Positions 18,312 through 27,823 of a stretch of 64,000 nucleotides of DNA are shown here, one piece after another (position 1 is the first letter of the stretch; each line of letters begins with the position of its first letter). Position numbers and translations under genes: made by a program. The stretch is from Enterovibrio calviensis DSM 14347 (GTDB lineage: Bacteria > Pseudomonadota > Gammaproteobacteria > Enterobacterales > Vibrionaceae): the NCBI RefSeq assembly GCF_000621165.1, contig NZ_KK211217.1:186001-250000 (forward strand), given 5' to 3'. The notes under the pieces were generated by a model, which was given only the letters and a program-made list of their open reading frames with translations, was not told the DNA's origin and did not search any database.

Positions 18312-20413
18312 AAACCACTATGACCATGACAACATTTAAACGGTCACTGCTTAGCTTAATGATAGCATCTTCACTGTCTGCCTGTGCCGTATTGGAAGAG
18401 CAAGCTCCCGAAACACACGAGTTGCCAGCAACCACGATGGGGCCGATTGGGCAAGCGGCGGATCTGTCCGCACTGAATCAGTCTGACGACGAAGCCAAGC
18501 GTGGCAACGGGCACAAAAAGCAGCAACGCTTTCAAACACTAAAGGGAAGCAATCAGGGTAACAGCACCGTCTCGCTAGAAAGCGAAAGCATTGCAGACCA
18601 GTTAAAGGGGGATTTGATCACCCTTAACGTAAACAATTTGCCATTACCCGCGTTTATTAACGAAGTGTTTGGCAACAGGTTGGATCTCTCTTTTTCATTG
18701 TCGCCTGAACTGCAAAGCAAAACAGACCTTGTCACGCTGCGCCTAGCCGCCCCACAAACACCCAAAGCCCTGTTTAATACTGCGCGTAACGTATTGGCAG
18801 ACTATGGCGTGTCACTGCGCGAGCGAGATGGCGTGCTGGCCTTTGGCACAGAAACCTCAGTCTCGAACGATGCATTGCCATTATTGGTAACAGGTAGCGC
18901 ACTGCCGGACGTGCCCCTTTCTCATCGCCCGGTATTCCAACTAGTACCAATGAAAATAGTACGCAGTGACCAAATGGTACGTTGGTTAAAAGACTTGTTA
19001 TCAGATCCGGATTTAAAAATTCAAGATGATCGCATGGGTAACACCGTGCTTTTGCGTGGGCCGGTAGAAAAAGTAAAGCAGGCAATGTCGGCGATAGAGA
19101 TATTTGATCGTCCTGCGCTAAAAAGCAGAGAAAGCCTAATCATTACGCCATTCTACTCTGACCCTAGCGAGCTTAATCGAGCGCTACTGAATGTGTTGCA
19201 AGCTGAGGGCTATGATGCAGGGGACAGCCCGACATTTTCGGGTATCACAGTCATGACACCCAAAAGCTCAGATAAGATAGTGGCTTTTGCCAGTGACAGA
19301 AGCGTGCTCAATCACATACGAAACTGGGTAGAAGTTCTCGATAAACAAACTCAAAAAGACATTAAAGAAGGCTTGTTTCACTACCAAGTCAAAAACACCC
19401 AAGCAAATACAGTCGCCAGTATGCTTGGTCTACTCGGATATAAGACTGGGGGGTTGGAAGACGCCTCAAGCGATGAGTCTGGGAAGACAAAAAAGACAGC
19501 AAAAGTCAGTGGCTCTGGTGAGTTAGGAACCGCCGTGGTTGATAGCAACAGAAACGCTATAATATTTCGTGGCAGTGGCGAAGAGTGGCTCAAATTGCGT
19601 CCGTTGATGGACGAATTGGATAAGCCGACCCCATCAGTGATGATTGACGTGCTATTGGCGGAAGTCACCCTTAATGACAAAGAAGGGTTGGGGGTTGACT
19701 GGTCAAACGTGAGTACTGACCTGCTAGGCAAAGATCTCATCATGGGTACCGCAAACGGGGTGGGGGCAACAGGGTTAAACCTAACGCTCAACAGTGGCGG
19801 CCAAACCCGCGCAGTACTCAATGCATTTTATGACAACAAGCAAGCGGTGATCCGCTCTAGCCCAAAGCTCATGGTGCGCAGCGGTGAAGAGGCAAGCATT
19901 GAAGTGGGTAATGAAATTCCAGTGGTAACAGGAACGTCGCAATCCAGTGAAGATGGCAATGCACCGATCAATAAAACAGTGCAGTACCGTAAAACCGGTG
20001 TGATTTTGTCCATTAAACCCACGGTGCAGGCCAGCGGCGTGGTTGATTTACAAGTGAGTCAGGAGTTGTCAGAGTCGCAAGACACCGGCACCGGGGAAGA
20101 ACTTACGCCAACGATTATGAACCGAAAAGTCGAAACCACGCTCACATTGCGTGATGGCGGCTCAGTCATGTTGGCGGGGTTGATATCAAACAGCAAAGGG
20201 GCAGGCGAAATCGGCGTGCCGATTTTGGGCCAAATTCCTTGGCTCGGCTCATTGTTTCGCAGCAAAAGCGAGAGCAATGATCGCACGGAGCTGGTGATCA
20301 TGATCACCCCTTATGTGATAAGAAACTTCGATGAAGCGCAGCGTTTAACTGAACGTTATGGCAGTGAACTGGAACTTAACACCCCTCATCAAGGTGAAAC
20401 TGTGGCCAATTAA
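18308..20413 (+). CDS. gspD: Type II secretion secretin GspD with lipoprotein signal
   Basis: 701 residues from ATG 18308 (ATGA overlap with the preceding gene; the frame is open 33 codons upstream but reads as Arg-rich noise). The signal ends in the lipobox LSAC with Cys at residue 24, so the secretin is probably lipidated itself and may not need a pilotin, as described for XpsD. An N0-like domain (VNNLPLPAFINEVF), N1-N3 repeats, and the secretin core follow: VGNEIPVVTG, YRKTGVILSIKPTV, LRDGGSVMLAGLI, GVPILGQIPWLGSLF, ELVIMITPYVI. Forms the outer-membrane channel. Last gene of the operon, followed by a terminator. Confidence 0.93.
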   Translation: MKTTMTMTTFKRSLLSLMIASSLSACAVLEEQAPETHELPATTMGPIGQAADLSALNQSDDEAKRGNGHKKQQRFQTLKGSNQGNSTVSLESESIADQLKGDLITLNVNNLPLPAFINEVFGNRLDLSFSLSPELQSKTDLVTLRLAAPQTPKALFNTARNVLADYGVSLRERDGVLAFGTETSVSNDALPLLVTGSALPDVPLSHRPVFQLVPMKIVRSDQMVRWLKDLLSDPDLKIQDDRMGNTVLLRGPVEKVKQAMSAIEIFDRPALKSRESLIITPFYSDPSELNRALLNVLQAEGYDAGDSPTFSGITVMTPKSSDKIVAFASDRSVLNHIRNWVEVLDKQTQKDIKEGLFHYQVKNTQANTVASMLGLLGYKTGGLEDASSDESGKTKKTAKVSGSGELGTAVVDSNRNAIIFRGSGEEWLKLRPLMDELDKPTPSVMIDVLLAEVTLNDKEGLGVDWSNVSTDLLGKDLIMGTANGVGATGLNLTLNSGGQTRAVLNAFYDNKQAVIRSSPKLMVRSGEEASIEVGNEIPVVTGTSQSSEDGNAPINKTVQYRKTGVILSIKPTVQASGVVDLQVSQELSESQDTGTGEELTPTIMNRKVETTLTLRDGGSVMLAGLISNSKGAGEIGVPILGQIPWLGSLFRSKSESNDRTELVIMITPYVIRNFDEAQRLTERYGSELELNTPHQGETVAN

Positions 20414-20444
20414 GCCCTGATCATCACCTTTCTCTTCATTCAAT

Positions 20445-20470
20445 AAACGGCCTTCTGGCCGTTTTTTTTT
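20445..20470 (+). terminator. Terminator after gspD
   Basis: AACGGCC, loop TTCT, GGCCGTT, then nine T. A strong intrinsic terminator that ends the type II secretion operon and isolates it from the downstream secreted-protein gene. Confidence 0.92.
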
Positions 20471-21074
20471 GCCTTTCCGCCGTGTAGATAAAATTGAAAA
20501 TAAAAGCCAGTCATAACGCCTAAAAAAGCAGCGAAATCACCAAAAAAAAGCGATGGGGCGAACTTTCTTTCTTTATGCGTTTTTTCTATACATTTTTTGA
20601 ATAATAGTTCTACAAAAGAAGAGAATACCAATATCAAAATAGTCTTTTCTCAAACCGAGAGCTTTTCGTGTCTTATTTGTGCGACTCATATCACCGTGTC
20701 TGGCTTTTACTGCATTTGACGTAAGTTGATTTGTATGGTTTACAGTACATTTTGTGTTTTTTGCTTTTGACACTTAAATCTTGACTTTGAATCAATTAAA
20801 AGAGTGATGAGTCTCACGTTTGTGGTTAAGTGGTTGATGTTTGATCGTTTGTTGGTTTTTTTTGTCTTGATTTTGATAATTATGACCGTAAACTGACATG
20901 GCTTTGTAAAGCAGGTCGGCATCGCTGTCTCAAGTTTGAAGCATGTACATTTCGTATGTGATCAATAAATTGGGCATGTTGTTGCCGTGTAAACCGGAAG
21001 AGCACGGTTAGAGTTGCCGGCCTTTCAATACAAAATTATTGATAACCAGACAAACTAGTTTACTGGAGTAAAAA
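20471..21074 (+). promoter_or_regulatory. Long non-coding leader before the secreted surface protein
   Basis: About 600 bp of AT-rich sequence without a convincing gene. Short minus-strand frames exist but have no ribosome sites or coding character. The length is consistent with an extended 5' untranslated leader, which genes for very abundant surface proteins often have. Several TTGAC-like hexamers occur (20766, 20781) but I could not pair one with a good -10 box. A TGGAG ribosome site lies before ATG 21075. Confidence 0.4.
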
Positions 21075-22607
21075 ATGAAAAAAACGCTAATCGCGATGGC
21101 AGTTGCTGCTATCAGCTTCAACGCTTCTGCAATCAACATCAATGACAGCAACGCTGTTGCGCCTCTTTACGCTGCAGAACTGACATTGCCAGTGACGTTG
21201 ACTGAAGCTAATGATGACTTCTTGACAGAAACCAAACTAGGTTTCTCTGCAACTAAGGGTGTTAAGCGTTATGTTCGCTTTGACCTGAGCGGTTCTTCTT
21301 TCGACACGGCAATCACCGCTGCGGATCTTGTACTGACTCGTGCAATGTTCACTCAAGTTTCAGATGATCCAGCAGTACCATTCGTGAAATTTTTTGACAA
21401 CACGGAAGTGGAAGTTAAAGTCGGTCAGGGTGGTGGACTTGGTGACACATACGTGATTTTCGAAATCACACCTCTTGCAGATGATGCTACTTACAGTGCT
21501 GGAGATGACATTCCAGGCGGCGTAACAGTTCCTGTTGGTGCTGATGATGTTGTTGTTACTAGCGGCCTGTTCATCGATGACCAAGTTTCATTCAACATCG
21601 ATGCTGTTAAAGCAGCAGAGAAAAACGGTGGCATTGAATACCGCCTGTATGAAACGGCTGTTGAAGCTGCAGCAGCAAGCTCTGAAATTCTGTGGGGCGC
21701 TGACGGCGCACTTTACGAGATGCTTCCTGCTCTGAACATTGGCGCTAAGTACTGGACTCAAGAAAAAATCGACGTGGCACAAGAGTCTAAGTACTTTGAA
21801 GGCTTCGAAGACGACATGGTTGCGTTGGGTGAAGTAACCGTAGGCATCGCGACGCATGTAGATGGACAGAACTCTCCACGTACTATTTTTAACAAAGATT
21901 CTGGTGCTGTAACTGTTGCTAACATTTTTGACAAAATTTCGCTTGAAGTTGAAGGTGACTTCTCTGCAGGTGAAAAAGATGGCGACAAACTGTCTAAAGA
22001 CGCATTGGCATTTGGTGGCGTAGCGGATGAGAAAATCACCCTGACTGAAACCAAAGCTACCTATGTATTGGACCCAGCGACAGTAAACCTGACAAATGAA
22101 TCAGTACTATTTACTGTTGATGGTGAAACTGAGATCGCAGAGCAAGACGTAACTGCTAAATTGGTTGTTGAAGCGAACTCAGGCTACGAAGCGTCTGGCG
22201 TTAACTTCGGCATCATCGGTACTCTTGTTAAGAACGGTAGCGAAGCTGAGCTTGACCTAGCATTGAACCCTACTGCTTCTTTCTCTAACTACGTTCGTGT
22301 AACTAACAAAACCAACGTAGAAGGTGACTTCTGGATGACAGTTATCGCTGATGACGGTGCAGCGGTATCGTTTAGCTTGGACCAAGTTGCTGGCCAATCT
22401 GCGACAATCGCACCACAAGCATCGACTGAGCAAATGCCAATCAACGCTATCTTTGCAGCTGCTGCTGCAAACGGTTTGGAGTTGTCTGGTCAAGGCAAAC
22501 TGCGCATCGTTGTGAATGGTCAAGTACCTGAATCTCAAGGTGGTATCACCATGCAAGCTTACACAGTTGCTAAAGACGGTTCTACGTTCTCTACTTGGAA
22601 CATCTAA
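21075..22607 (+). CDS. Secreted acidic protein, putative S-layer protein
   Basis: 510 residues. A clear Sec signal peptide, MKKTLIAMAVAAISFNASA, is cut after Ala19. The mature 491 residues have no cysteine, are rich in Ala, Val, Asp, Glu and Thr and in predicted beta segments, and show no catalytic motif. Codon use is strongly biased to the set of highly expressed genes (CTG, CGT, GGT, AAC, GAA), unlike its neighbours. It is monocistronic with its own strong terminator. These traits, and a position just after a complete type II secretion operon and just before an O-polysaccharide locus, fit a surface-layer protein, possibly of the Slr4 type reported from Pseudoalteromonas and Vibrio. That family link is inference; no alignment was possible. 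Confidence 0.7.
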   Translation: MKKTLIAMAVAAISFNASAININDSNAVAPLYAAELTLPVTLTEANDDFLTETKLGFSATKGVKRYVRFDLSGSSFDTAITAADLVLTRAMFTQVSDDPAVPFVKFFDNTEVEVKVGQGGGLGDTYVIFEITPLADDATYSAGDDIPGGVTVPVGADDVVVTSGLFIDDQVSFNIDAVKAAEKNGGIEYRLYETAVEAAAASSEILWGADGALYEMLPALNIGAKYWTQEKIDVAQESKYFEGFEDDMVALGEVTVGIATHVDGQNSPRTIFNKDSGAVTVANIFDKISLEVEGDFSAGEKDGDKLSKDALAFGGVADEKITLTETKATYVLDPATVNLTNESVLFTVDGETEIAEQDVTAKLVVEANSGYEASGVNFGIIGTLVKNGSEAELDLALNPTASFSNYVRVTNKTNVEGDFWMTVIADDGAAVSFSLDQVAGQSATIAPQASTEQMPINAIFAAAAANGLELSGQGKLRIVVNGQVPESQGGITMQAYTVAKDGSTFSTWNI

Positions 22608-22631
22608 TTCGTTAGATAGTCTGATAGAATC

Positions 22632-22659
22632 AAGGGCAGCATTCGCTGCCCTTTTTTTG
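22632..22659 (+). terminator. Terminator after the secreted protein gene
   Basis: AGGGCAGC, loop ATTC, GCTGCCCT, then seven T. A perfect 8-bp stem and T-run; strong intrinsic terminator. Confidence 0.93.
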
Positions 22660-22684
22660 TTTCTGTCATAAGGAAAAATTACTG

Positions 22685-23296
22685 ATGGTTGGTTCGTCGT
22701 CTTTGCATTGTTTTCAACCAGATGTCACTGTGCTAGGAAAGGCATCCCTCACCCTGAAAGGGCCTTGCCATATTGGGCGAGGCACGGTAATTCAAGCCGG
22801 CGGGGGCGTAGAACTTGGACACAATGTTGTTTTCTCCTTCGATTGCATTCTATGGAGCATTAATCACGACTATGAAGGAGAGTGCTTGCCGTTTAGCCAT
22901 GCAAGGGTAAAGCGCCCTATCGTTATTGGTGATAACGTTTGGGTGGGGCGAAATGCCATTATTGCTCCCGGCAGCCAAGTCGGTGAAGGAGCCATTATTG
23001 GTATTGGCGCGGTCGTGATGGGGAAAATCCCACCACTGGCAGTAGTATCGGGCAACCCTGCGAAGGTTGTCAGATTTAGAAGCGTTAACCGCTACCTGAG
23101 ATTACGAAGCAACAACGAAACACTTTGGAAGGATGCAACATCCTGTCCTGTGTGTGACGGGTCAAAGTTTCATTTTTCAGAAAAATCAACCCCTCCGGAA
23201 TGGCATAGTGTGTGGAGAATCCTACCCAAATCGCTGCGTCTTTTCCTTCAAATGTGTATAATTCGCTTCAGATTACGCAACACAAATAACGAATAA
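22685..23296 (+). CDS. Hexapeptide-repeat acyltransferase
   Basis: 203 residues. Left-handed beta-helix repeats run from about residue 20 to 130 (IGRGTVIQAGGGVELG, then VIGDNVWVGRNAIIAPGSQVG and GNPAKVVR), with catalytic-type His in INHDYEG. The family transfers acetyl or other acyl groups to sugars. The C-terminal 60 residues are unusual: a Cys pair (SCPVC) and a basic hydrophobic end (LRLFLQMCIIRFRLR) that could bind the membrane. ATG has AAGGA nine bases upstream. It sits between the surface protein gene and rmlB, probably as part of the polysaccharide locus. Confidence 0.8.
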   Translation: MVGSSSLHCFQPDVTVLGKASLTLKGPCHIGRGTVIQAGGGVELGHNVVFSFDCILWSINHDYEGECLPFSHARVKRPIVIGDNVWVGRNAIIAPGSQVGEGAIIGIGAVVMGKIPPLAVVSGNPAKVVRFRSVNRYLRLRSNNETLWKDATSCPVCDGSKFHFSEKSTPPEWHSVWRILPKSLRLFLQMCIIRFRLRNTNNE

Positions 23297-23614
23297 CACG
23301 CACACCCCCCCTGTCATGTCGTATAGCTGGCGGATATTTATCCAATAAGTCGAGTGTGTCTTCGCTTTCGAGGAAAATATAATGTGGTTTGTCATGTAAG
23401 GATGGCCAGATTGTTGTCAATCAAAGTGCTGACTAGAAAATACTCACTGCTAGTTGCCAGTTGGAGAGTGCGTTGATTGACAATATCAATACAGAGACTT
23501 TGTGCTTGTGATCGTTGAGGCATTGCTCTGATGTTGACGTGGTTTTTTGGTTAGGATACGCGTGTTGTTACTTAGAGAACATACGTTGAACCAGTTGGTA
23601 TTTTAGGACTAAAG
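23297..23614 (+). promoter_or_regulatory. Non-coding region before the rml operon, with inverted repeat
   Basis: 318 bp without a gene. It should hold the promoter and leader of the large polysaccharide operon. TTGTCAATCAA (23414-23424) and TTGATTGACAA (23473-23483) are perfect complements 48 bases apart and could form a leader stem or paired binding sites. A lone TATAAT lies at 23378-23383 without a good -35. I see no ops (GGCGGTAGC) element here, unlike the wza leader. Confidence 0.45.
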
Positions 23615-24682
23615 ATGAAATTACTAATCACCGGCGGTGCCGGATTTATCGGCTCTGCTGTTGTCAGGCACATCATTCAGAACACAAGTGATTGTGTTGT
23701 CAACGTAGACAATCTCACCTATGCGGGAAATTTGGAGTCATTACTCAGCGTTTCTGATAATGAGCGTTATGCTTTTGAACATGTCGACATTTGTAACAGA
23801 AGTGAATTAGATCGCGTATTTGCGGTTCACCAACCTGACGCTGTGATGCATTTGGCGGCAGAAAGTCATGTTGACCGCTCTATTGATGGCCCAGCCGCAT
23901 TTATTGAAACCAATATTGTGGGCACATATACCCTTCTTGAATCTGCTCGTAGTTATTGGCTTGGTCTTGAAGCGGATAAAAAAGCAGCGTTTCGTTTTCA
24001 CCACATTTCTACCGATGAAGTATATGGTGACCTTGAAGGCACTGATGATTTGTTTACCGAAACAACATCTTATGCGCCAAGTAGCCCTTATTCTGCGTCA
24101 AAGGCCTCTAGTGATCATTTGGTGCGTGCTTGGCAACGTACTTATGGCTTCCCTACGTTGGTCACCAATTGCTCGAATAACTACGGCCCGTTCCACTTCC
24201 CTGAAAAACTCATCCCGTTGATCATATTGAATGCCATTTCTGGTAAATCATTACCTGTTTATGGTGATGGCATGCAGATCCGTGACTGGTTGTTTGTTGA
24301 AGATCATGCTCGTGCACTATACAAAGTGGCAACGGAAGGTGAAGTCGGTGAAACATACAATATTGGTGGCCACAACGAAAAAGCCAATATTGAGGTTGTC
24401 AAAACGATTTGCCGTTTGTTAGAAGAGCTTGTTCCAAATAAGCCCGAGGGCGTTGAATCCTATGAAGGTTTGATCACCTATGTGAAGGACCGCCCAGGTC
24501 ATGATGTTCGTTATGCTATTGATGCATCGAAAATCAGTCGCGAACTTGATTGGGTGCCTGAAGAAACGTTTGATAGCGGCATTAGAAAAACCGTTGAGTG
24601 GTATTTGGACAACCGTGTCTGGTGGACACGTGTGTTAGATGGCTCATATAGCTTAGAGCGCCTTGGTGCGGGAGAAGAATAA
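23615..24682 (+). CDS. rmlB: dTDP-glucose 4,6-dehydratase RmlB
   Basis: 355 residues. Converts dTDP-glucose to dTDP-4-keto-6-deoxyglucose, the branch point for L-rhamnose and for 3-amino-3,6-dideoxy sugars, both of which this locus appears to make. NAD-binding GGAGFIGS at the N-terminus; catalytic THR/Asp-Glu in [16 protein letters not shown] as the Tyr-Lys pair. First gene of a co-oriented run up to 38.4 kb. The next gene starts immediately after its stop. Confidence 0.96.
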   Translation: MKLLITGGAGFIGSAVVRHIIQNTSDCVVNVDNLTYAGNLESLLSVSDNERYAFEHVDICNRSELDRVFAVHQPDAVMHLAAESHVDRSIDGPAAFIETNIVGTYTLLESARSYWLGLEADKKAAFRFHHISTDEVYGDLEGTDDLFTETTSYAPSSPYSASKASSDHLVRAWQRTYGFPTLVTNCSNNYGPFHFPEKLIPLIILNAISGKSLPVYGDGMQIRDWLFVEDHARALYKVATEGEVGETYNIGGHNEKANIEVVKTICRLLEELVPNKPEGVESYEGLITYVKDRPGHDVRYAIDASKISRELDWVPEETFDSGIRKTVEWYLDNRVWWTRVLDGSYSLERLGAGEE

Positions 24683-25555
24683 GTGAAAGGTATTATCCTA
24701 GCTGGCGGATCTGGTACTCGCCTATACCCTATTACGCGTGGTGTGTCGAAGCAGTTACTGCCTGTATACGACAAACCTATGATTTATTATCCGCTGTCTA
24801 CATTGATGCTAGCCGGCATTCGCGACATTTTGATAATTACAACACCGGAAGATAATGAAAGCTTTAGGCGACTATTGGGGGATGGCAGTGACTTTGGCAT
24901 TAACCTTGAGTACGCCATTCAAGAAAAGCCCGACGGTTTAGCACAAGCCTTTATTATCGGTGAGTCTTTTATCGGTTCAGATAGCGTTTGTTTGGTTCTG
25001 GGTGACAACATATTCTACGGACAGTCTTTCTCTAAAACGCTGCGCCAAGCAGTTTCGCGCGAACAAGGCGCAACAGTGTTTGGTTATTACGTGAAAGATC
25101 CAGAGCGCTTTGGTGTGGTCGAATTTGATGCAGACTATCGCGCTGTGAGTATTGAAGAAAAACCCGACGTACCAAAATCGAACTGGGCGGTAACAGGACT
25201 GTATTTTTATGACAACCGTGTGGTGGAAATCGCCAAAGCGGTTGAGCCGTCTGAACGTGGCGAGTTAGAAATTACGTCGGTCAACCAAGCTTACCTTGAA
25301 ATGGGTGAACTAAACGTGGAACAGCTAGGCCGTGGTTTTGCCTGGTTGGATACAGGTACGCATGAAAGTTTGCATGAAGCGTCTTCGTTTGTTCAAACAA
25401 TCGAGCATGTGCAGGGGTTAAAAGTGGCATGCCTTGAAGAAATCGCTTGGCGAAACGGCTGGTTGGATAATAGTCAGCTTGAAGCGTTAGCAGGCCCAAT
25501 GATGAAAAATGAATATGGGCGTTATTTGATGTCCCTTCTTTCTATGCCACAGTAA
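24683..25555 (+). CDS. rmlA: Glucose-1-phosphate thymidylyltransferase RmlA
   Basis: 290 residues. Makes dTDP-glucose from glucose-1-phosphate and dTTP. Nucleotidyltransferase signature GGSGTRLYP, then [17 protein letters not shown], and active-site segments [10 protein letters not shown] and [20 protein letters not shown] start abuts the rmlB stop, with GGAGA upstream. Confidence 0.96.
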   Translation: MKGIILAGGSGTRLYPITRGVSKQLLPVYDKPMIYYPLSTLMLAGIRDILIITTPEDNESFRRLLGDGSDFGINLEYAIQEKPDGLAQAFIIGESFIGSDSVCLVLGDNIFYGQSFSKTLRQAVSREQGATVFGYYVKDPERFGVVEFDADYRAVSIEEKPDVPKSNWAVTGLYFYDNRVVEIAKAVEPSERGELEITSVNQAYLEMGELNVEQLGRGFAWLDTGTHESLHEASSFVQTIEHVQGLKVACLEEIAWRNGWLDNSQLEALAGPMMKNEYGRYLMSLLSMPQ

Positions 25556-25566
25556 AAGGTGGAACG

Positions 25567-26445
25567 ATGAGGATTCTCGTTACGGGTGCCAAAGGGCAAG
25601 TTGGAACCGAGCTATGCAATAGACTTGCAGGTAAAGTCGATTTACTTGCTTTGGATCGCGGTGAATTAGACATCTCTGACCGTGAAGCAGTCTCTAAATG
25701 TGTGTCTGAGTTTGGCCCAGATGTCATTATTAATGCCGCCGCTCACACGGCTGTGGATCGCGCTGAATCTGAAGAGGGCTTATCCAACGCCATCAATCGT
25801 GATGGGCCATTATTCTTGGCCCAATCAGCCAATGCGATCGGCGCGGTCATACTCCACATCTCGACGGATTACGTGTTCGATGGACAGTCAGATGTTCCAT
25901 ATTTGGAAACGGATAACACGGCACCGCAAGGGATATATGGCATTACCAAACTAGCGGGCGAGCAAGCATTGGCGTCTGCTTGCCACAAGCACGTTATTTT
26001 ACGTACTGCTTGGGTGTTTGGAGAGTATGGTGGCAATTTTGTAAAGACGATGCTGCGTCTGGGGGCTGAAAAACCAGAACTTGGTATTGTCGCTGATCAA
26101 GTAGGAGCGCCAACTCACGCGGGCGATATAGCAGACGCTTTGATTAGCATTGCGTTCTCTGTGACCTCTGAGAAGCAAGGTGATTCACCTTGGGGTGTTT
26201 ACCATTACTCAGGTTTTCCTTATGTATCATGGTTTGAGTTTGCTCAGTGTATTTTCTCAGAAGCTGTAAAACAGAAACAGCTTGAGGCTGCACCGGTCCT
26301 TAAGCCTTTGGCAACAGAGGATTACCCTACACCTGCAGCAAGACCCGCAAATTCTCGTCTCAACTGCTCAAAAATTAAATCGTCATTTGGTGTTGAACCA
26401 AGTGACTGGCTGAGCGCCCTGAAAAACCTCAAAGCATATAAGTAG
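25567..26445 (+). CDS. rmlD: dTDP-4-dehydrorhamnose reductase RmlD
   Basis: 292 residues. Last step of dTDP-L-rhamnose synthesis. Cofactor loop GAKGQVGTEL, STDYVFDG, and the Tyr-Lys pair in YGITKLAGE. AGGTGGA precedes the ATG. The rml genes here run B-A-D-C. Confidence 0.94.
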   Translation: MRILVTGAKGQVGTELCNRLAGKVDLLALDRGELDISDREAVSKCVSEFGPDVIINAAAHTAVDRAESEEGLSNAINRDGPLFLAQSANAIGAVILHISTDYVFDGQSDVPYLETDNTAPQGIYGITKLAGEQALASACHKHVILRTAWVFGEYGGNFVKTMLRLGAEKPELGIVADQVGAPTHAGDIADALISIAFSVTSEKQGDSPWGVYHYSGFPYVSWFEFAQCIFSEAVKQKQLEAAPVLKPLATEDYPTPAARPANSRLNCSKIKSSFGVEPSDWLSALKNLKAYK

Positions 26446-26450
26446 TGACC

Positions 26451-27005
26451 ATGAAAATTGTTGATACCGCAATTCCTGAAGTCAAAATCATCGAACCTAG
26501 AGTGTTCGGAGATGAACGAGGCTTTTTTATGGAAACCTGGAACCAAGAAAAGTTTGAAACGCTTGTAACAGGTAAACCAACACAATTTGTTCAGGATAAT
26601 CATTCAAAATCCACGAAAGGGATTTTGAGAGGGCTGCATTATCAGCTGGAAAACGTTCAAGGTAAACTTGTACGCGTTGTATCCGGTGAAGTGTTTGATG
26701 TGGCAGTTGATATTCGTGAAGATTCACCGACTTTTGGTCAGTGGGTAGGGGTTTATCTTTCGGCAGAAAATCAACGACAACTTTGGGTGCCAGAAGGTTT
26801 CGCTCATGGTTTTTATGTAACCAGCGATGAGGCTGAGTTTGTATATAAATGTACGGATTATTACAATCCGGCTGCTGAAAAATCAATCATTTGGAACGAC
26901 AGTGATTTAAGTATCGACTGGCCTATAAATAATAATCTGGTGATGGTATCTCAGAAGGACAGTGAAGCGTCTGCATTCAAACAATCTACCTATTTGAAGG
27001 TGTAG
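26451..27005 (+). CDS. rmlC: dTDP-4-dehydrorhamnose 3,5-epimerase RmlC
   Basis: 184 residues from ATG 26451 (a GTG two codons upstream overlaps the rmlD stop; family members begin MKxxDTAIPxVKIIEP, which favours the ATG). Cupin epimerase with the catalytic His in RGLHYQ and the Tyr/His pocket segment PEGFAHGFYV. Completes the L-rhamnose pathway. Confidence 0.95.
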   Translation: MKIVDTAIPEVKIIEPRVFGDERGFFMETWNQEKFETLVTGKPTQFVQDNHSKSTKGILRGLHYQLENVQGKLVRVVSGEVFDVAVDIREDSPTFGQWVGVYLSAENQRQLWVPEGFAHGFYVTSDEAEFVYKCTDYYNPAAEKSIIWNDSDLSIDWPINNNLVMVSQKDSEASAFKQSTYLKV

Positions 27006-27006
27006 T

Positions 27007-27813
27007 GTGCTAAATAATTACAATTTTCTACGGCCTTCACTTGTTGAACGTAGCCTGATTTCTACGTTGGCAAAAAGAGACATATCAGCGCGATACAAAA
27101 ACTCTTTAATCGGTATCGTTTGGAGTTTTGCACACCCTCTATTCATGCTTGTTATATATACGTTTGTCTTCCAGTATATTTTTAAAGCTAAGTGGGGTGG
27201 GACGCAAGAAGTCAACGCGAGCTTTGCTTCGATATTATTTTCCGGATTAATTATTCACATGTTGTTTGCTGAAGTTATCAGTAGAAGTACCACTGTTATT
27301 GTGGGCAATGTGAATTATGTGAAAAAAATAGTTTTTCCACTTGAAACACTTTGCTGGAGTTTGATTCTTTCCTCTCTGGTTCAATTTGCATGTGGTCTTG
27401 GGATCTTGTTTCTATTTCTATTGGTAAGTGGATCTCCTGTTCATGCTGGCATTATTGCCATCCCATTGGTTATGCTCCCTATGGTGATCATGCTAGTAGG
27501 CCTATCTTATTTACTTGCTGCTCTCACAGTGTTTATTCGTGATTTAGAACAAGTTATTCATGTGATGGTCACTGTGGTGCTATTTACGAGTACAGTGTTT
27601 TTTCCTTTAGATATGGTGCCATCTATTATTGCGCCGTTGATCAAGGTTAATCCAATCACTATACCGGTAGAGGCGGTGAGAAGTTTAGTATTTGATATCA
27701 GCCCATTAAACTATAAAGACTTGGCTATTTATGCTGTTGTTAGCACGGTTTTTGCGGCACTAAGTTATCGTCTGTTTAATTTTTTGAAGCCAACTTTTGC
27801 TGATGTGATATAG
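27007..27813 (+). CDS. wzm: O-polysaccharide ABC transporter permease Wzm
   Basis: 268 residues, six membrane segments, ABC-2 family (KRDISARYKNSLIGIVWSFAHPLFMLVIYTFV in part). Exports lipid-linked polysaccharide across the inner membrane with Wzt. GTG start one base after the rmlC stop. Its presence means the O-chain of this locus is made to full length in the cytoplasm before export. Confidence 0.93.
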   Translation: MLNNYNFLRPSLVERSLISTLAKRDISARYKNSLIGIVWSFAHPLFMLVIYTFVFQYIFKAKWGGTQEVNASFASILFSGLIIHMLFAEVISRSTTVIVGNVNYVKKIVFPLETLCWSLILSSLVQFACGLGILFLFLLVSGSPVHAGIIAIPLVMLPMVIMLVGLSYLLAALTVFIRDLEQVIHVMVTVVLFTSTVFFPLDMVPSIIAPLIKVNPITIPVEAVRSLVFDISPLNYKDLAIYAVVSTVFAALSYRLFNFLKPTFADVI

Positions 27814-27823
27814 GTTTAGCGAC

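Noticed and set aside
10432-20413. Considered as a type IV or MSHA pilus operon
   Set aside because: Presence of GspG with its calcium loop, GspK without Glu5, GspJ, GspL/M and a GspC-type HR domain identifies type II secretion; no retraction ATPase or prepilin peptidase gene is present.
20440-20922. Three overlapping short minus-strand frames of 60-66 residues after gspD
   Set aside because: They cover the terminator and an AT-rich leader, have no ribosome sites and no coding character; judged to be chance frames.
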